Made by a program: the position numbers and the translations under genes
The notes under the pieces: model-generated
Databases searched by the model: none
Told to the model about the DNA's origin: nothing
What the model saw: the letters and a program-made list of their open reading frames with translations, nothing else
Shown here: piece by piece, positions 55,492 through 64,000 of the stretch
Numbering within the stretch: the stretch's first letter is position 1
How the letters are laid out: the number at the start of each line of letters is the position of its first letter
NCBI RefSeq assembly: GCF_004341085.1
Contig: NZ_SLXW01000001.1
Coordinates: 806,001 to 870,000, forward strand
DNA from: Sphingomonas sp. PP-CE-1G-424
Lineage (GTDB): Bacteria > Pseudomonadota > Alphaproteobacteria > Sphingomonadales > Sphingomonadaceae
Length of the DNA stretch: 64,000 bases
Direction of reading: 5' to 3'

Positions 55492-56507
55492 AGGCCAGCG
55501 CCGGCCAGATCCGCGGTGCGCTGGCCAAGCCGGGCGGCGACATCCGCCTGTACCTGCTCCACGGCCCCGACGAGGCTGGCGCAAGCGACCTTGCCCGCCT
55601 CCTCGCCAAGGCGATGGGCGTGGATGCCGAACGCGTCGATCTCGACGGCTCGACGCTCAAGAGCGACCCCGGCCGGCTGACCGACGAAGCCGCGTCGCTA
55701 TCGCTGTTCGCGGGTGCCCGGTTCGTCCGCGTCGCCTCGGCGGGCGAGGAGAGCCTCGAAGCCTTCACCAACCTGCTCGCAGCCGAGCGCGTCGGCAATC
55801 CGGTCGTCGCGATCGCCCCGACCGTCAAATCGACCGCCAAGATCGTCAAGCTAGCGATCGACTCCCCGCGCGCGATGGCGTTCGCCTGCTACGCCCCGAC
55901 CGCGCAGGACGCCGAACGGCTCGCGACGACGATCGCCAACGAGAACGGTCTCCGCCCCGCCCCCGGCGTTGCGCGGCGCCTGGTCGATACGACCGGCGGC
56001 GACCGCGCCGTCATGTCGCGAGAGATCGAGAAGCTCGCGCTGTACCTGGACGCGGCGCCCGATCGGCCTGCGGACCTCGATCACCACGCGCTCGACGCGG
56101 TCGGCGCAGACCTCGGCGATGCGGAAATGAGCCGCGCAATCGACGCAGTGATCGAAGGCCGGGTCGACGATCTCGGCGCCGAACTCGCCGTGCTCGAAGA
56201 AGCCGGCACGTCGCCGATCCCATGGCTCCGCCAACTCGTCCGCCGCCTGATCGCGCTCGCCGACATGCGCGGCGAAATCGACCGCGGCGAAGCGGTCGAC
56301 GCTGTGATGAAACGCCACCGCGTGTTCTTCAAGGAAGAGGCCAGCACGGCTAGGTCGTTACGCCGCTGGTCGCCGGTAATGCTCGCCACCGCGATCCAGC
56401 GCGTCCGAACCGCCGAGCGGGCGATCATGGCGTCGGGGAATGCTGGCGGTGTGGTGGCGGAGGCAGCGGTGGTGGCGCTATCCCAAGCGATCGCCCGACG
56501 AAACTAA
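55488..56507 (+). CDS. holA: DNA polymerase III delta subunit, HolA
   Basis: 339 residues. The N-terminal AAA-like domain (YLLHGPDEAGASDLARLLAKA), the middle LVDTTGGDRAVMSREIEKLALYL segment and the C-terminal collar domain (DDLGAELAVLEEAGTSPIPWLRQL, SLRRWSPVMLATAIQRV) fit HolA, the clamp-loader wrench. Start GTG at 55488 overlaps the lptE stop (GTGA). Confidence 0.9.
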   Translation: MKASAGQIRGALAKPGGDIRLYLLHGPDEAGASDLARLLAKAMGVDAERVDLDGSTLKSDPGRLTDEAASLSLFAGARFVRVASAGEESLEAFTNLLAAERVGNPVVAIAPTVKSTAKIVKLAIDSPRAMAFACYAPTAQDAERLATTIANENGLRPAPGVARRLVDTTGGDRAVMSREIEKLALYLDAAPDRPADLDHHALDAVGADLGDAEMSRAIDAVIEGRVDDLGAELAVLEEAGTSPIPWLRQLVRRLIALADMRGEIDRGEAVDAVMKRHRVFFKEEASTARSLRRWSPVMLATAIQRVRTAERAIMASGNAGGVVAEAAVVALSQAIARRN

Positions 56508-56562
56508 TCTTGAGTGCGCTTCGCCGGGGCATGTCCATCTAATAACCGTCCACACACCTTCC

Positions 56563-56655
56563 GCCATCTTGGCGCACGCCGGGACCCATGGATAGAGCGC
56601 GATCACTAACGAAGCGGACCGCAACCGTGGGTCCCGGCTTCCGCCGGGATGACGG
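56563..56655. repeat. Palindromic intergenic repeat, GCCGGGACCCA family
   Basis: Arms GCGCACGCCGGGACCCA and TGGGTCCCGGCTTCCGCCGGGATG face each other, with an inner AACGAAGC region. Lies between convergent holA and parB. Confidence 0.75.
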
Positions 56656-56683
56656 AGATTAGTGGTCCTCCCACCCCCTCCCC

Positions 56684-56751
56684 CGTTCGTCCTGAGCGAA
56701 GTCGAAGGATGGTCCGGTACGCAGGTGCTTCGACTTCGCTCGGCACGAACG
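56684..56751. repeat. Palindromic intergenic repeat, CGTTCGTCCTGAGCGAAG family
   Basis: CGTTCGTCCTGAGCGAAGTC-GAAG pairs with CTTCGACTTCGCTCGGCACGAACG, with a short unique centre (GGATGGTCCGGTACGCAGGTG). Immediately downstream of the previous repeat. Confidence 0.8.
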
Positions 56752-56786
56752 GGCGGGGTGCAAATGGCTCAGAGTGAGCTCGCGCC

Positions 56787-57689
56787 CTAGATTGCCCCGC
56801 CCGTCAACCGTTGGCAAACCATATCAAGCTGGTCCAACGTCGAGTAACTCAACGTCAACGTCCCCCCAGTCTCGGTATGCGCCACCTTCACCTGCAACCC
56901 CAACAAGTCCGCCAACTGCCGCTCCAAAGCCGCGATATCTGCATCCGGCACCCGAGGCTCGGACGACCCACCGCCACTCCGGCTCCGCCCAGGCTTCGCA
57001 TCGCGCGCCAGCTTCTCGGTCTCGCGCACCGACAGCCCACGCGACACGACCTCGTCCGCGAGCGACTCCACGTCGGGCGACCCCAGCAGCGCCCGGGCAT
57101 GCCCCATCGACAGCGATCCATCGACCACCTGCGACTGGACCTGTGCCGGCAGCTCCAGCAACCGCAGCAGGTTGGCCACATGACTGCGCGACTTGTGGAC
57201 GATCTTGGCAAGCACCTCCTGCGTATGCCCATACTCGCCCGCCAGCCGCTGATACGCCTGCGCCTCTTCGATCGCGTTCAGGTCCTCGCGCTGGATGTTC
57301 TCGATCAGCGCGATCTCGAGCGTCTCGGCATCGTCGAAGTCGCGAACGACGACCGGTACCTCGTGCAGTCGCGCGCGCTGTGCCGCCCGCCAACGCCGCT
57401 CGCCCGCGACGATCTGGAAATCATGTCCATGCGGGCGCACGACGATCGGCTGGATCAGCCCGCGCGACGCGATCGACGCGGCCAACTCGTCGAGCATCGC
57501 CTCGTCGAAATGCCGTCGCGGCTGATCGGGATGCGGCGACAGCGAACTGACCGGCAGCATCCGCACGCCCGATGATTGCGGTGCCGATGCACCATCGGCG
57601 GACACCGGCGTCTCGCGCGCCATCTCGCCGAGCAGTGCGTTGAGACCCCTGCCCAACCCTGGGCGACCACGTTTGTTACCGTCGCTCAT
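56787..57689 (-). CDS. parB: Chromosome partitioning protein ParB
   Basis: 300 residues. The N-terminal LGRGLNALLGE (ParA-contact), the CTPase box GERRWRAAQRARL, the ENIQREDLNAIEEAQAY segment and the helix-turn-helix KSRSHVANLLRLLELP are intact, as is the C-terminal dimer domain. It binds parS (copies at 58523 and 60956) and loads SMC/segregation complexes. Overlaps parA (ATGA). Confidence 0.96.
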   Translation of the reverse strand: MSDGNKRGRPGLGRGLNALLGEMARETPVSADGASAPQSSGVRMLPVSSLSPHPDQPRRHFDEAMLDELAASIASRGLIQPIVVRPHGHDFQIVAGERRWRAAQRARLHEVPVVVRDFDDAETLEIALIENIQREDLNAIEEAQAYQRLAGEYGHTQEVLAKIVHKSRSHVANLLRLLELPAQVQSQVVDGSLSMGHARALLGSPDVESLADEVVSRGLSVRETEKLARDAKPGRSRSGGGSSEPRVPDADIAALERQLADLLGLQVKVAHTETGGTLTLSYSTLDQLDMVCQRLTGGAI

Positions 57690-58468
57690 GCCGCAACCTG
57701 CGCAGTTGCCGGAAGCCGCCCGATGAGCTCACGGGCCAGAGCAATGTAAGCCTGAGACCCCGAACACCGATGATCGTAGATCAAGGCTGGCAACCCATGG
57801 CTTGGCGCCTCCGACAGTCGCACGTTGCGCGGGATCACCGTCTCGAACACGACCTTGCCCAACACGGCGCGAACGTCCGCCGAGACCTGGTCGGTCAACC
57901 GGTTCCGCCGATCGAACATCGTCAGCGCAACCCCAAGGATCGACAGCCCAGGATTGAACCGCTGCCGGATCCGCTCGACCGTACTCAACAACTGCGACAA
58001 CCCCTCGAGCGCGAAAAACTCGCATTGCAGTGGCACCAGCAGCGAGTCCGCCGCGACCATCGCATTGATCGTCAGCAGCCCCAGCGACGGCGGGCAATCG
58101 ATCAGCGCGATATCCCAAGGCCCCTGCGCCGCCTTCACCGCGCGATCGAGCCGGTGCGTACGCGCGTCGAAATCGACCAGCTCTATCTCCGCGCCCGACA
58201 GGTCGACCGTCGCCGGCACGATATCGAGGCGTGGCACGCGCGTATGCACCACCGCGTCCTCGATCGACGTCTCGCCGACCAGCACGTCGTAGCTTGACCG
58301 CTCGCGCTGCGAATGGCCGATGCCAAGCCCGGTCGACGCGTTGCCCTGCGGATCGAGATCGACCAGCAACACGCGCATCCCCGTAGCGGCAAGCGCGGTC
58401 GCGAGGTTGATGGCGCTGGTGGTCTTGCCCACCCCGCCCTTTTGATTGGCGACCGCGATGGTGATCAT
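57686..58468 (-). CDS. parA: Chromosome partitioning ATPase ParA
   Basis: 260 residues from ATG 58468. Deviant Walker A KGGVGKTTSAINLA (near 10-23), LVDLDPQGNASTGLG, and Walker B IDCPPSLGLLTINAMVAA. Works with ParB at parS to pull origin regions apart. An alternative longer frame (to 58762) is not family-like. Start overlaps the rsmG stop. Confidence 0.96.
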   Translation of the reverse strand: MITIAVANQKGGVGKTTSAINLATALAATGMRVLLVDLDPQGNASTGLGIGHSQRERSSYDVLVGETSIEDAVVHTRVPRLDIVPATVDLSGAEIELVDFDARTHRLDRAVKAAQGPWDIALIDCPPSLGLLTINAMVAADSLLVPLQCEFFALEGLSQLLSTVERIRQRFNPGLSILGVALTMFDRRNRLTDQVSADVRAVLGKVVFETVIPRNVRLSEAPSHGLPALIYDHRCSGSQAYIALARELIGRLPATAQVAA

Positions 58469-59085
58469 CGCGCGCTTACCCGATCCAGAACCACGATCGA
58501 CGACTCCGGGTTCGTGACGCTTTGTTCCACGTGGAACATAAACCGCCAATGCTGCTTGAGCGCGGCCAGCTCCTCCTCGTCGAAACGCCCCCGAGGAAGC
58601 AACCACCGCGTCTCCATTGTGGCGCAGTGCGCCGCGCCACGCAAAAGGTTTTGCAACGACGCAACCGCACGAGCGGAAATGATCGACGCGTCCGCGGTCG
58701 CATTCTCCACCTTCGAAGCATGAACGCGGACCTGTTCGCCAAGGCCAAGCCGAGCGACACACAGCTGAAGGAAGTCCGCACGACGGCGCCGGGGCTCGAC
58801 CAGATCGACCGGACCCTCGCGAACCAGCGCAACGACCATACCGGGAAACCCCCCGCCGGTGCCGATATCAAGCCAGCGCTTCGCCGACGTATCCACCCCT
58901 GCAAGCGCGACGAGCTGGAGCGAGTCGACCACATGCCGATCCCAGATCGTCGGGATCGTCGACGGCGCGATCAAATTCTGGTGCGGCGCTTCCTCGACGA
59001 CCATCGCCACGAACGCGTTCAAGCGCTCGGTCGCTGCCGCCCCGAACCGCTCGGTCGTCCAGCTCTGTGCGTCGTCTTCGGTCAT
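58465..59085 (-). CDS. rsmG: 16S rRNA (guanine527-N7)-methyltransferase RsmG
   Basis: 206 residues. SAM-binding [16 protein letters not shown], then [24 protein letters not shown], and NLLRGAAH. Methylates G527 of 16S rRNA. A parS palindrome lies within its coding sequence (FHVEQ). Start overlaps the mnmG stop; stop overlaps the parA start. Confidence 0.95.
   Translation of the reverse strand: MTEDDAQSWTTERFGAAATERLNAFVAMVVEEAPHQNLIAPSTIPTIWDRHVVDSLQLVALAGVDTSAKRWLDIGTGGGFPGMVVALVREGPVDLVEPRRRRADFLQLCVARLGLGEQVRVHASKVENATADASIISARAVASLQNLLRGAAHCATMETRWLLPRGRFDEEELAALKQHWRFMFHVEQSVTNPESSIVVLDRVSAR
58523..58538. promoter_or_regulatory. parS: parS site 1 (ParB-binding palindrome)
   Basis: TGTTCCACGTGGAACA, a perfect 16-bp palindrome and a known variant of the parS consensus TGTTTCACGTGAAACA. 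It is inside rsmG. An identical copy is 2.4 kb away. Confidence 0.9.
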
Positions 59086-60917
59086 GCTGGCACTCGTTTC
59101 GTATGCAATAATACCGCGGACAACGCCGCCGGGGTGATCCCCCGCACCCGCGCCGCTGCCGCCAGCGAGGTCGGCCGCGCAGCACTTAGGCGATCGATCA
59201 TCTCGTTCGAAAGGCCCGGCACGCGATCATAGGCAAGGTCCTCCGGCAAACGGATCGCCTCGTCGGCCCGCAACCGCGCGACCTCCTGCGCCTGCCGCTC
59301 GATATACGGAGCGTAGCGCGCGTCCTCTAACACTTCGTCAACGACTGCGGTCGGGATGCCCGTCGCCGAATCCGGCGCGACATGCGCGAGCGTTACGCCC
59401 TCGAACCGGAGCCAGTCGAACGCAGTCCGCCGTGCCCCGTCCCGACCAATCGCAACGCCCTGATCGGCTACATGGGTCGCAGTCCGCTCGCAGTCGAGTG
59501 CCGAGCGGAAACGAGCACGGTCCTCGGCCAGTGCATGCTGATGCGCCAGCCGCTCCAGTCCAAGACAGCCAGCCGCTTCCGCGATCCCGCCCAGCCGAGT
59601 CTCGGCATTGTCCGCGCGCAAAGACAGCCGGAACTCAGCGCGTGCGGTCAGCATCCGATATGGCTCGGTCACCCCTTGTAGCGTGAGGTCGTCGATCATC
59701 ACCCCGAGATAGCTCGACGCGCGATCGAGGATCACCGGCGCCAGATCGCACGCATACGCCGCGGCGTTCAGCCCTGCGACCAGACCCTGCCCCGCCGCTT
59801 CCTCATACCCGGTCGTGCCGTTGATCTGCCCCGCGCAAAACACCCCCTCGATCGCGCCTAGCGCAAGCCGCGTATCGAGCGCCCGCGGATCGATATAATC
59901 ATACTCGACCGCATAACCCGGCATCGTCATCGTCACGCGCTCGAGCCCCGGAATGCTAGCCAGCATCGCCGCCTGAACCTCGACCGGCAGCGACGTCGAC
60001 AGCCCATTCGGATAGACCGTCGCATCGTCGAGACCCTCGGGTTCGAGGAAAACCTGGTGCCCGTCGCGGTCGCCAAACCGATGCACCTTGTCCTCGATCG
60101 ACGGACAGTAACGCGGCCCCGCCGCCTCGATCGCCCCGGTAAACAGTGGCGACTGATGAAACGCGTCGCGAATGATCGCGTGAGTGTGATCGGTCGTACG
60201 CGTGATGGCGCACGCGATCTGCGGAAGCGGCCGCGCGCGAGTCATCGGCGACATCGTCCAGGGATCGACGTCCGACGGCTGCTCGGCAAGCGCGCCCCAA
60301 TCGATCGTCCGCCCATCGAGCCGCGGTGGCGTCCCCGTCTTCAGCCGCGCCATCGGCAGGTTCCGCGCACGCAGCTGGTCCGCGAGTGGCTTAGCGGCAC
60401 GTTCCCCGATCCGGCCCCCTTCTTCGCGATCGTCACCCCGGAAAATACGTCCGCCCAGGAACGTGCCGGTCGCCAGCACGACCGCTCGTGCTGCCACGAT
60501 CGCGCCATCAGCTAGCACGACACCCGCCACGCGATCGCCGTCGAAGTGCAACGCCGTAGCCTCGCCCTCGACGATCAATAGCCCTTCAGTGGCCGCAAGC
60601 ATCGCCTGGATCGCACCGGAATAGAGACGGCGATCGGCCTGAACCCGAGGCCCCTGCACCGCCGAACCCTTGCTGCGATTGAGCATGCGATAGTGGATTG
60701 CAGCCGCATCGGCAGCGCGACCGATCAGCCCGTCGAACGCGTCGACCTCGCGAACCATGTGCCCTTTACCGAGCCCACCGATCGCCGGATTGCACGACAT
60801 CGCGCCAATATGGGCAGCGTCGAACGACACGAGCGCGGTACGCGCGCCCCTTCGCGCCGCCGCGGCCGCGGCTTCGGTTCCGGCATGGCCACCGCCAACC
60901 ACCACTACATCGAACAT
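59082..60917 (-). CDS. mnmG: tRNA uridine 5-carboxymethylaminomethyl modification enzyme MnmG (GidA)
   Basis: About 611 residues from ATG 60917 ([13 protein letters not shown]); a GTG at 60938 would add seven residues. FAD-binding [42 protein letters not shown], and the C-terminal [15 protein letters not shown] and [13 protein letters not shown] regions are intact. Modifies wobble uridine-34 with MnmE. Overlaps rsmG. Confidence 0.96.
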   Translation of the reverse strand: MFDVVVVGGGHAGTEAAAAAARRGARTALVSFDAAHIGAMSCNPAIGGLGKGHMVREVDAFDGLIGRAADAAAIHYRMLNRSKGSAVQGPRVQADRRLYSGAIQAMLAATEGLLIVEGEATALHFDGDRVAGVVLADGAIVAARAVVLATGTFLGGRIFRGDDREEGGRIGERAAKPLADQLRARNLPMARLKTGTPPRLDGRTIDWGALAEQPSDVDPWTMSPMTRARPLPQIACAITRTTDHTHAIIRDAFHQSPLFTGAIEAAGPRYCPSIEDKVHRFGDRDGHQVFLEPEGLDDATVYPNGLSTSLPVEVQAAMLASIPGLERVTMTMPGYAVEYDYIDPRALDTRLALGAIEGVFCAGQINGTTGYEEAAGQGLVAGLNAAAYACDLAPVILDRASSYLGVMIDDLTLQGVTEPYRMLTARAEFRLSLRADNAETRLGGIAEAAGCLGLERLAHQHALAEDRARFRSALDCERTATHVADQGVAIGRDGARRTAFDWLRFEGVTLAHVAPDSATGIPTAVVDEVLEDARYAPYIERQAQEVARLRADEAIRLPEDLAYDRVPGLSNEMIDRLSAARPTSLAAAARVRGITPAALSAVLLHTKRVPA

Positions 60918-60955
60918 GTCACGGCCGTAGAACGCCACGACCGACGCGTCAAAGA

Positions 60956-60971
60956 TGTTCCACGTGGAACA
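60956..60971. promoter_or_regulatory. parS: parS site 2 (ParB-binding palindrome)
   Basis: TGTTCCACGTGGAACA, identical to site 1, placed in the short gap between mnmE and mnmG, one base from the mnmE stop. Two sites in the gidA/B-parAB block are typical of an origin-proximal region. Confidence 0.92.
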
Positions 60972-62249
60972 TCACTTCCCGATACAAAAACGCCCGAACA
61001 GCGCATCGAGCATCTCCCCGGTCGCATCCAGCCCCAGCACGCCAGCAAGGATGGCACGCGCCTGTCGAAGGTGCTCCGCAAGGATAAGCGCGTCCAAGCT
61101 TCGATACCGAAGAGCCTCTACCGCCGCAGCGCACTGCCGGCGCTGGTGCTGCTTCAATGCGATCTCATCGCCACGCGGCAGCATCGTAATCGCTCGCCGA
61201 TGCAGTTCATCCCACAATGAATCAAGCGATCCGCGGTCGTTCTGCGAGACCGCCAATGTCCGGTCGGCGGGCAACTCTCCCCGCCCCGGCAGATCGGCGC
61301 GCGCATGGATCCAGATCGCATCGGCGCGGGGCGGCGCGGTATCGGCCAGCCACATCACGATGTCCGCTGCGGCGAGCGCACCTTCCGCACGGGTGACGCC
61401 GATCGCCTCGATCGGGTCGAGCGTATCGATCAAACCGGCGGTGTCGGTCAGCACATAGGCAACACCGTTCCGCATCACCGGCACATCGATCCGGTCGCGC
61501 GTGGTTCCCGAGATCGGTGAGACGATCGCCGCATCGCGCTCGCCGAGCAGGTTGAGCAGCGTCGACTTGCCGCTGTTCGGCGGACCGCCGATGACGACGC
61601 CCACGCCATCCTTCAGCCGCTCGACCGGCGGGGCGTCGACCACCGCCTCGATGTCAGCAGCGAGCGCGTCCATCTCCGCGACGATCGCTTCGAACGCGGC
61701 AGTATCGCTCGCAACGTCGTCCTCGTCGGCGAAGTCGAGCATCGCCTCGATCCGCGCGGACAGCATCGCGACCGAGTCCATCCAGCCGCGGACGGCCTGG
61801 CTGACGCGACCCTCCGCCGCGGTCATCGCCGCGACACGCTGGCTCTCGGTTTCGGCTTCGAGAAGATCGGCGAGCCCCTCCGCCTCGGTCAAGTCGATGC
61901 GGCCATTGGTCAGCGCACGACGCGTGAACTCGCCCGGCTCGGCGTGCCGCAAACCGGGCATCCCCGACAACGTACGCTCGACCGCAGCGATCACCGCGCG
62001 GCCACCGTGGCAATGAAACTCGACCAGGTCTTCGCCGGTCGCCGTCGCCGGTCCCGGAAACACGATGACCAACGCGCGATCTAGAAGCGCGCCATCAGTG
62101 TCCCGCAGTCCCCGCAGGCTCGCATGGCGCGGCACCGGCAACGGTCCCGCCAACGCCTCAGCCGAGGCAAACGCTTGAGGCCCGCTCACCCGGACGACGG
62201 CGATCGCCGCTGGCGGCCGTCCGCTCGATACCGCGAAGATCGTCTTCAC
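60972..62249 (-). CDS. mnmE: tRNA modification GTPase MnmE (TrmE)
   Basis: 425 residues. N domain binding the one-carbon donor (FHCHGGRAVIAAV, AEPGEFTRRALTNGRIDLTEAE), helical domain, inserted G domain with GPPNSGKSTLLN (in GGPPNSGKS), DTAGL and the C-terminal FCIGK carrying the essential cysteine. Partner of MnmG. The stop codon abuts parS site 2. Confidence 0.96.
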   Translation of the reverse strand: MKTIFAVSSGRPPAAIAVVRVSGPQAFASAEALAGPLPVPRHASLRGLRDTDGALLDRALVIVFPGPATATGEDLVEFHCHGGRAVIAAVERTLSGMPGLRHAEPGEFTRRALTNGRIDLTEAEGLADLLEAETESQRVAAMTAAEGRVSQAVRGWMDSVAMLSARIEAMLDFADEDDVASDTAAFEAIVAEMDALAADIEAVVDAPPVERLKDGVGVVIGGPPNSGKSTLLNLLGERDAAIVSPISGTTRDRIDVPVMRNGVAYVLTDTAGLIDTLDPIEAIGVTRAEGALAAADIVMWLADTAPPRADAIWIHARADLPGRGELPADRTLAVSQNDRGSLDSLWDELHRRAITMLPRGDEIALKQHQRRQCAAAVEALRYRSLDALILAEHLRQARAILAGVLGLDATGEMLDALFGRFCIGK

Positions 62250-62256
62250 GGGAAAC

Positions 62257-62490
62257 TCAGCCGCTTTTCGTCGCGCTGTCGAACAGCCGCTTCCACATCG
62301 CCATGCCCGCCTCGCCCATCGGCTGCCAGCCGCGCATCATCGATTCGAGCATCTCCGGCTTCATCTGGCCGTCCGGGATCGCCTCCATCATCATCGCGAT
62401 ATAGCGGTCGTGGATCGGCGTCAGGTCGGGCAGCCCGACCGCGCGGCGCGCCTCCTCCGGCGTGCATTCGATCTCGATATTCATCTTCAT
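62257..62490 (-). CDS. DUF6489 family small protein
   Basis: 77 residues from ATG 62490. MKMNIEIECTPEEARRAVGL and DLTPIHDRYIAMMMEAIPDG, then MRGWQPMGEAGMAMW. An alphaproteobacterial family (polyhydroxyalkanoate-linked in some lineages by context) of unknown function. Lies 7 bases before mnmE on the same strand. Confidence 0.8.
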   Translation of the reverse strand: MKMNIEIECTPEEARRAVGLPDLTPIHDRYIAMMMEAIPDGQMKPEMLESMMRGWQPMGEAGMAMWKRLFDSATKSG

Positions 62491-62504
62491 GTGACGCACC
62501 CTCG

Positions 62505-63006
62505 ATGACGCTTGAGCGGTCCATCGCGGCGCTGCATAGCGGGGGAATGTATGCGCGCGATGCCGCCTCGATCGCAACGCCTATCGGTCTGGTCCGCGTG
62601 ACCGGCACCGGGGACCGGATCGACGCGATCGATATCGGCGTGGAGGATGGTTCGACCAGCGATGCCCCCGCGATCCTGGAAGCACTCCGCCAACTGGAAG
62701 CGTATTTCGACCGAGTTCGACCTGCCCCTCGCGCTCTCCCCTACCCCGCGCGGTGCCGACCTCCGCCAGGCGATCGCCGAGATCGCCTACGGCACCACGG
62801 CCAGCTACGGCGCGCTCGCGCGGGCGATCGGCTCGAGCCCGCGCGCGATCGGCCAGGCATGCGCGCGCAATCCTTTTCCGATCATCGTCCCCTGCCACCG
62901 AATCCTTGGAGCCGGCGGAGCGCTTGGTGCGTACTCCGCGGGGGAAGGCCCGATCACCAAATCCCGGCTGCTCGACCATGAGCGGCCGCCAGGAGGACTG
63001 TTATGA
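62505..63006 (+). pseudogene. Methylated-DNA-protein cysteine methyltransferase (Ogt/MGMT), frameshifted
   Basis: Reading frame 1 from ATG 62505 gives a normal N-terminal part to EALRQLEAYFD (about 62715). From there the family sequence continues in the next frame: FDLPLALSPTPRGADLRQAI, GTTASYGALARAIG and the active site PFPIIVPCHRILGAGG, to the stop at 63006. The change falls in TTCGACCGAGTTCGACC, a duplicated TTCGACC, as if one base were gained (or two lost). The combined length (~167 codons) is normal. It may be a sequencing error, a recent mutation, or a real break in the alkylation-repair gene. Confidence 0.8.
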
Positions 63007-63716
63007 CGAACACTACCAAGATCGCCACGCTCGCGGGCGATGGCGAATTCACCGCGTATCGCGCGACCCCGGCAGGCACGCCGAAAGCGGCGATCGTCGT
63101 GATCCAAGAGATCTTCGGCGTGAACGCCGGGATCCGCCGCAAGTGCGATACGCTCGCCGAGGCCGGCTATCTCGCGATCGCCCCCGACCTGTTCTGGCGG
63201 CTGGAGCCCGGCATCGAGCTCGACCCAGACATCAAGCCCGAGTTCGACCGCGCGCTCGGTCTGATGGGTCAGTTCGATCAGGATAAGGGCATCGCCGATA
63301 TCGAGGCGAGCATCCGCGCCGCCCGCAACGAACTCGGTGCCAATGATTCTGGGAACGCCAAGGTCGGCGTAGTCGGCTACTGCCTCGGCGGGCGCCTCGC
63401 GTTCATGACCGCAGCACGGACCGACGTCGATGCGAGCGTCGGCTATTACGGCGTCGGAATCGATGGCCTGCTCGGCGAAAAGCACGCGATCGCTCACCCG
63501 GTGCTGCTGCACGTGCCGGAGGAGGATCACTTCGTCGACAAGGCGGCGCAGGCTGCGATGCATGCCGGCCTCGACGATCACCCGAAGGTGACGATCTACG
63601 ATTACGCGGGCGAGGACCACGGCTTCGCGACCGAGTTCGGCGAGCGCCGCTCGGATGCATCGGCCAAGCTGGCGGACGAGCGGACGGCAAAGTTCTTCGC
63701 CGAGAATCTGGGCTAA
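63003..63716 (+). CDS. Dienelactone hydrolase family protein
   Basis: 237 residues. An alpha/beta hydrolase with VIQEIFGVNAGIRRK (oxyanion region), nucleophile Cys in VVGYCLGGRLAF, and PEEDHF / AGEDHGFAT carrying the Asp and His. The native substrate is unknown. The ATG overlaps the ogt stop (ATGA), so the two are probably co-translated. Confidence 0.9.
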   Translation: MTNTTKIATLAGDGEFTAYRATPAGTPKAAIVVIQEIFGVNAGIRRKCDTLAEAGYLAIAPDLFWRLEPGIELDPDIKPEFDRALGLMGQFDQDKGIADIEASIRAARNELGANDSGNAKVGVVGYCLGGRLAFMTAARTDVDASVGYYGVGIDGLLGEKHAIAHPVLLHVPEEDHFVDKAAQAAMHAGLDDHPKVTIYDYAGEDHGFATEFGERRSDASAKLADERTAKFFAENLG

Positions 63717-63725
63717 CCACGCCCA

Positions 63726-63753
63726 CCCCGTCACCCCTGTCCGGGTGACGGGG
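63726..63753 (+). terminator. Hairpin after the dienelactone hydrolase gene
   Basis: CCCCGTCACCC and GGGTGACGGGG form an 11-bp stem around CTGTCC, starting 9 bases after the stop. Confidence 0.5.
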
Positions 63754-63770
63754 TGCTGACGGCAGACATG

Positions 63771-63810
63771 AAAAAAGGCCTCGCCGGACGATCCCGGCGA
63801 GGCCTTTTTT
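63771..63810. terminator. Bidirectional Rho-independent terminator
   Basis: AAAAAAGGCCTCGCCGG and CCGGCGAGGCCTTTTTT form a perfect 17-bp stem around ACGATC. T runs on both sides let it end the hydrolase transcript (+) and the convergent TerC gene (-). Confidence 0.93.
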
Positions 63811-63831
63811 CTTATCCCGACCGCACTGCGA

Positions 63832-64000
63832 TCAGCGCAGCAGCGTGATGATCCCGAGCGTGTCGCCGGTGCCGACCCAGCCCTCGTAGATCATCTTCAG
63901 CGCGACCACGAGGATCACCGCGAGGCCGATATACGCGATCCAGCGATACTTGTTGATGACGCGCGCGATGTAGTTCGCCGCCAGACCCATCATCGCGACC
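63832..64000 (-). CDS. TerC/YjbE family membrane protein, C-terminal part (runs off the window)
   Basis: The last ~55 residues are visible: AMMGLAANYIARVINKYRW, then a membrane segment IAYIGLAVILVVALKMIYEG and a short tail ending ITLLR. This is the typical end of TerC-family proteins, membrane carriers linked to manganese export or tellurite resistance. Its transcript ends at the bidirectional terminator. Confidence 0.75.
   Translation of the reverse strand, partial: VAMMGLAANYIARVINKYRWIAYIGLAVILVVALKMIYEGWVGTGDTLGIITLLR

Noticed and set aside
62505..63006. Programmed ribosomal frameshift in ogt
   Set aside because: No slippery heptamer or stimulatory structure is evident at the switch, and the family is not known to use frameshifting; an indel is simpler.

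Overview
This 64 kb window reads as chromosomal DNA of a high-GC alphaproteobacterium of the order Sphingomonadales, most likely Sphingomonas or a close relative. This is inferred from gene content and order. The leuS-lptE-holA block faces the parB-parA-rsmG-mnmG-mnmE block. An imuA-imuB-dnaE2 cassette follows a GAAC-N7-GAAC (alphaproteobacterial LexA) box. FdxA, CarD, DUF1489, DUF3576, Alph_Pro_TM and ubiquinol-cytochrome c chaperone genes are also present. Coding density is high, and many gene pairs overlap at ATGA, GTGA or TTGA junctions.

Layout. 1-5.5 kb: a secreted-protein fragment, a DinG/Rad3-type helicase, a SixA-like phosphatase, yceD with a respiratory-complex chaperone, and bamE. 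5.7-11.7 kb: an NfrB-like glycosyltransferase with an NfrA-C-like partner, a TauE/SafE exporter with its Alph_Pro_TM partner, and a HerA-like ATPase. 11.7-12.2 kb: a non-coding, lower-GC stretch bounded by 26-bp imperfect direct repeats. 12.2-18.1 kb: an M23 peptidase, a SUV3-like helicase, an S4 RNA-binding protein, FdxA and CarD. 18.2-22.4 kb: two GIN-domain proteins, DUF1489, MgtE and a cyclophilin. 22.5-27.5 kb: a LysR regulator with a clear operator palindrome, a CDC48-type double AAA ATPase, a small exported protein, a DUF72 protein and tRNA-Gly(GCC). 27.7-36.8 kb: a TonB-dependent receptor and the SOS mutasome operon. 37-38.8 kb: ybbN-like, Lon-N and Trm112-like genes. 38.8-39.9 kb: a small lower-GC insertion carrying a DUF3800 gene. 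39.9-50.8 kb: ubiquinone hydroxylase, FtsK, OprB, LolA, Xth, RibA, YdcF, HAD phosphatase, YggS and a ThiE-like protein. 50.8-62.3 kb: a porin-like protein, DUF3576, LeuRS, LptE, HolA, ParB/ParA, RsmG, MnmG and MnmE, with two identical parS palindromes. 62.3-64 kb: DUF6489, a frameshifted ogt, a dienelactone hydrolase and the end of a TerC-family gene.

The most notable feature is a set of palindromic repeat elements. They fill many intergenic gaps. Two copies of one family, with near-identical 26-bp terminal inverted repeats, also sit in frame inside the coding sequences of leuS and dnaE2, adding about 43 and 62 residues. A third repeat family supplies the last ~22 codons and the stop of the ThiE-like gene. 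No phage, insertion sequence, CRISPR array or defence island was found, and most of the window is ordinary housekeeping DNA.
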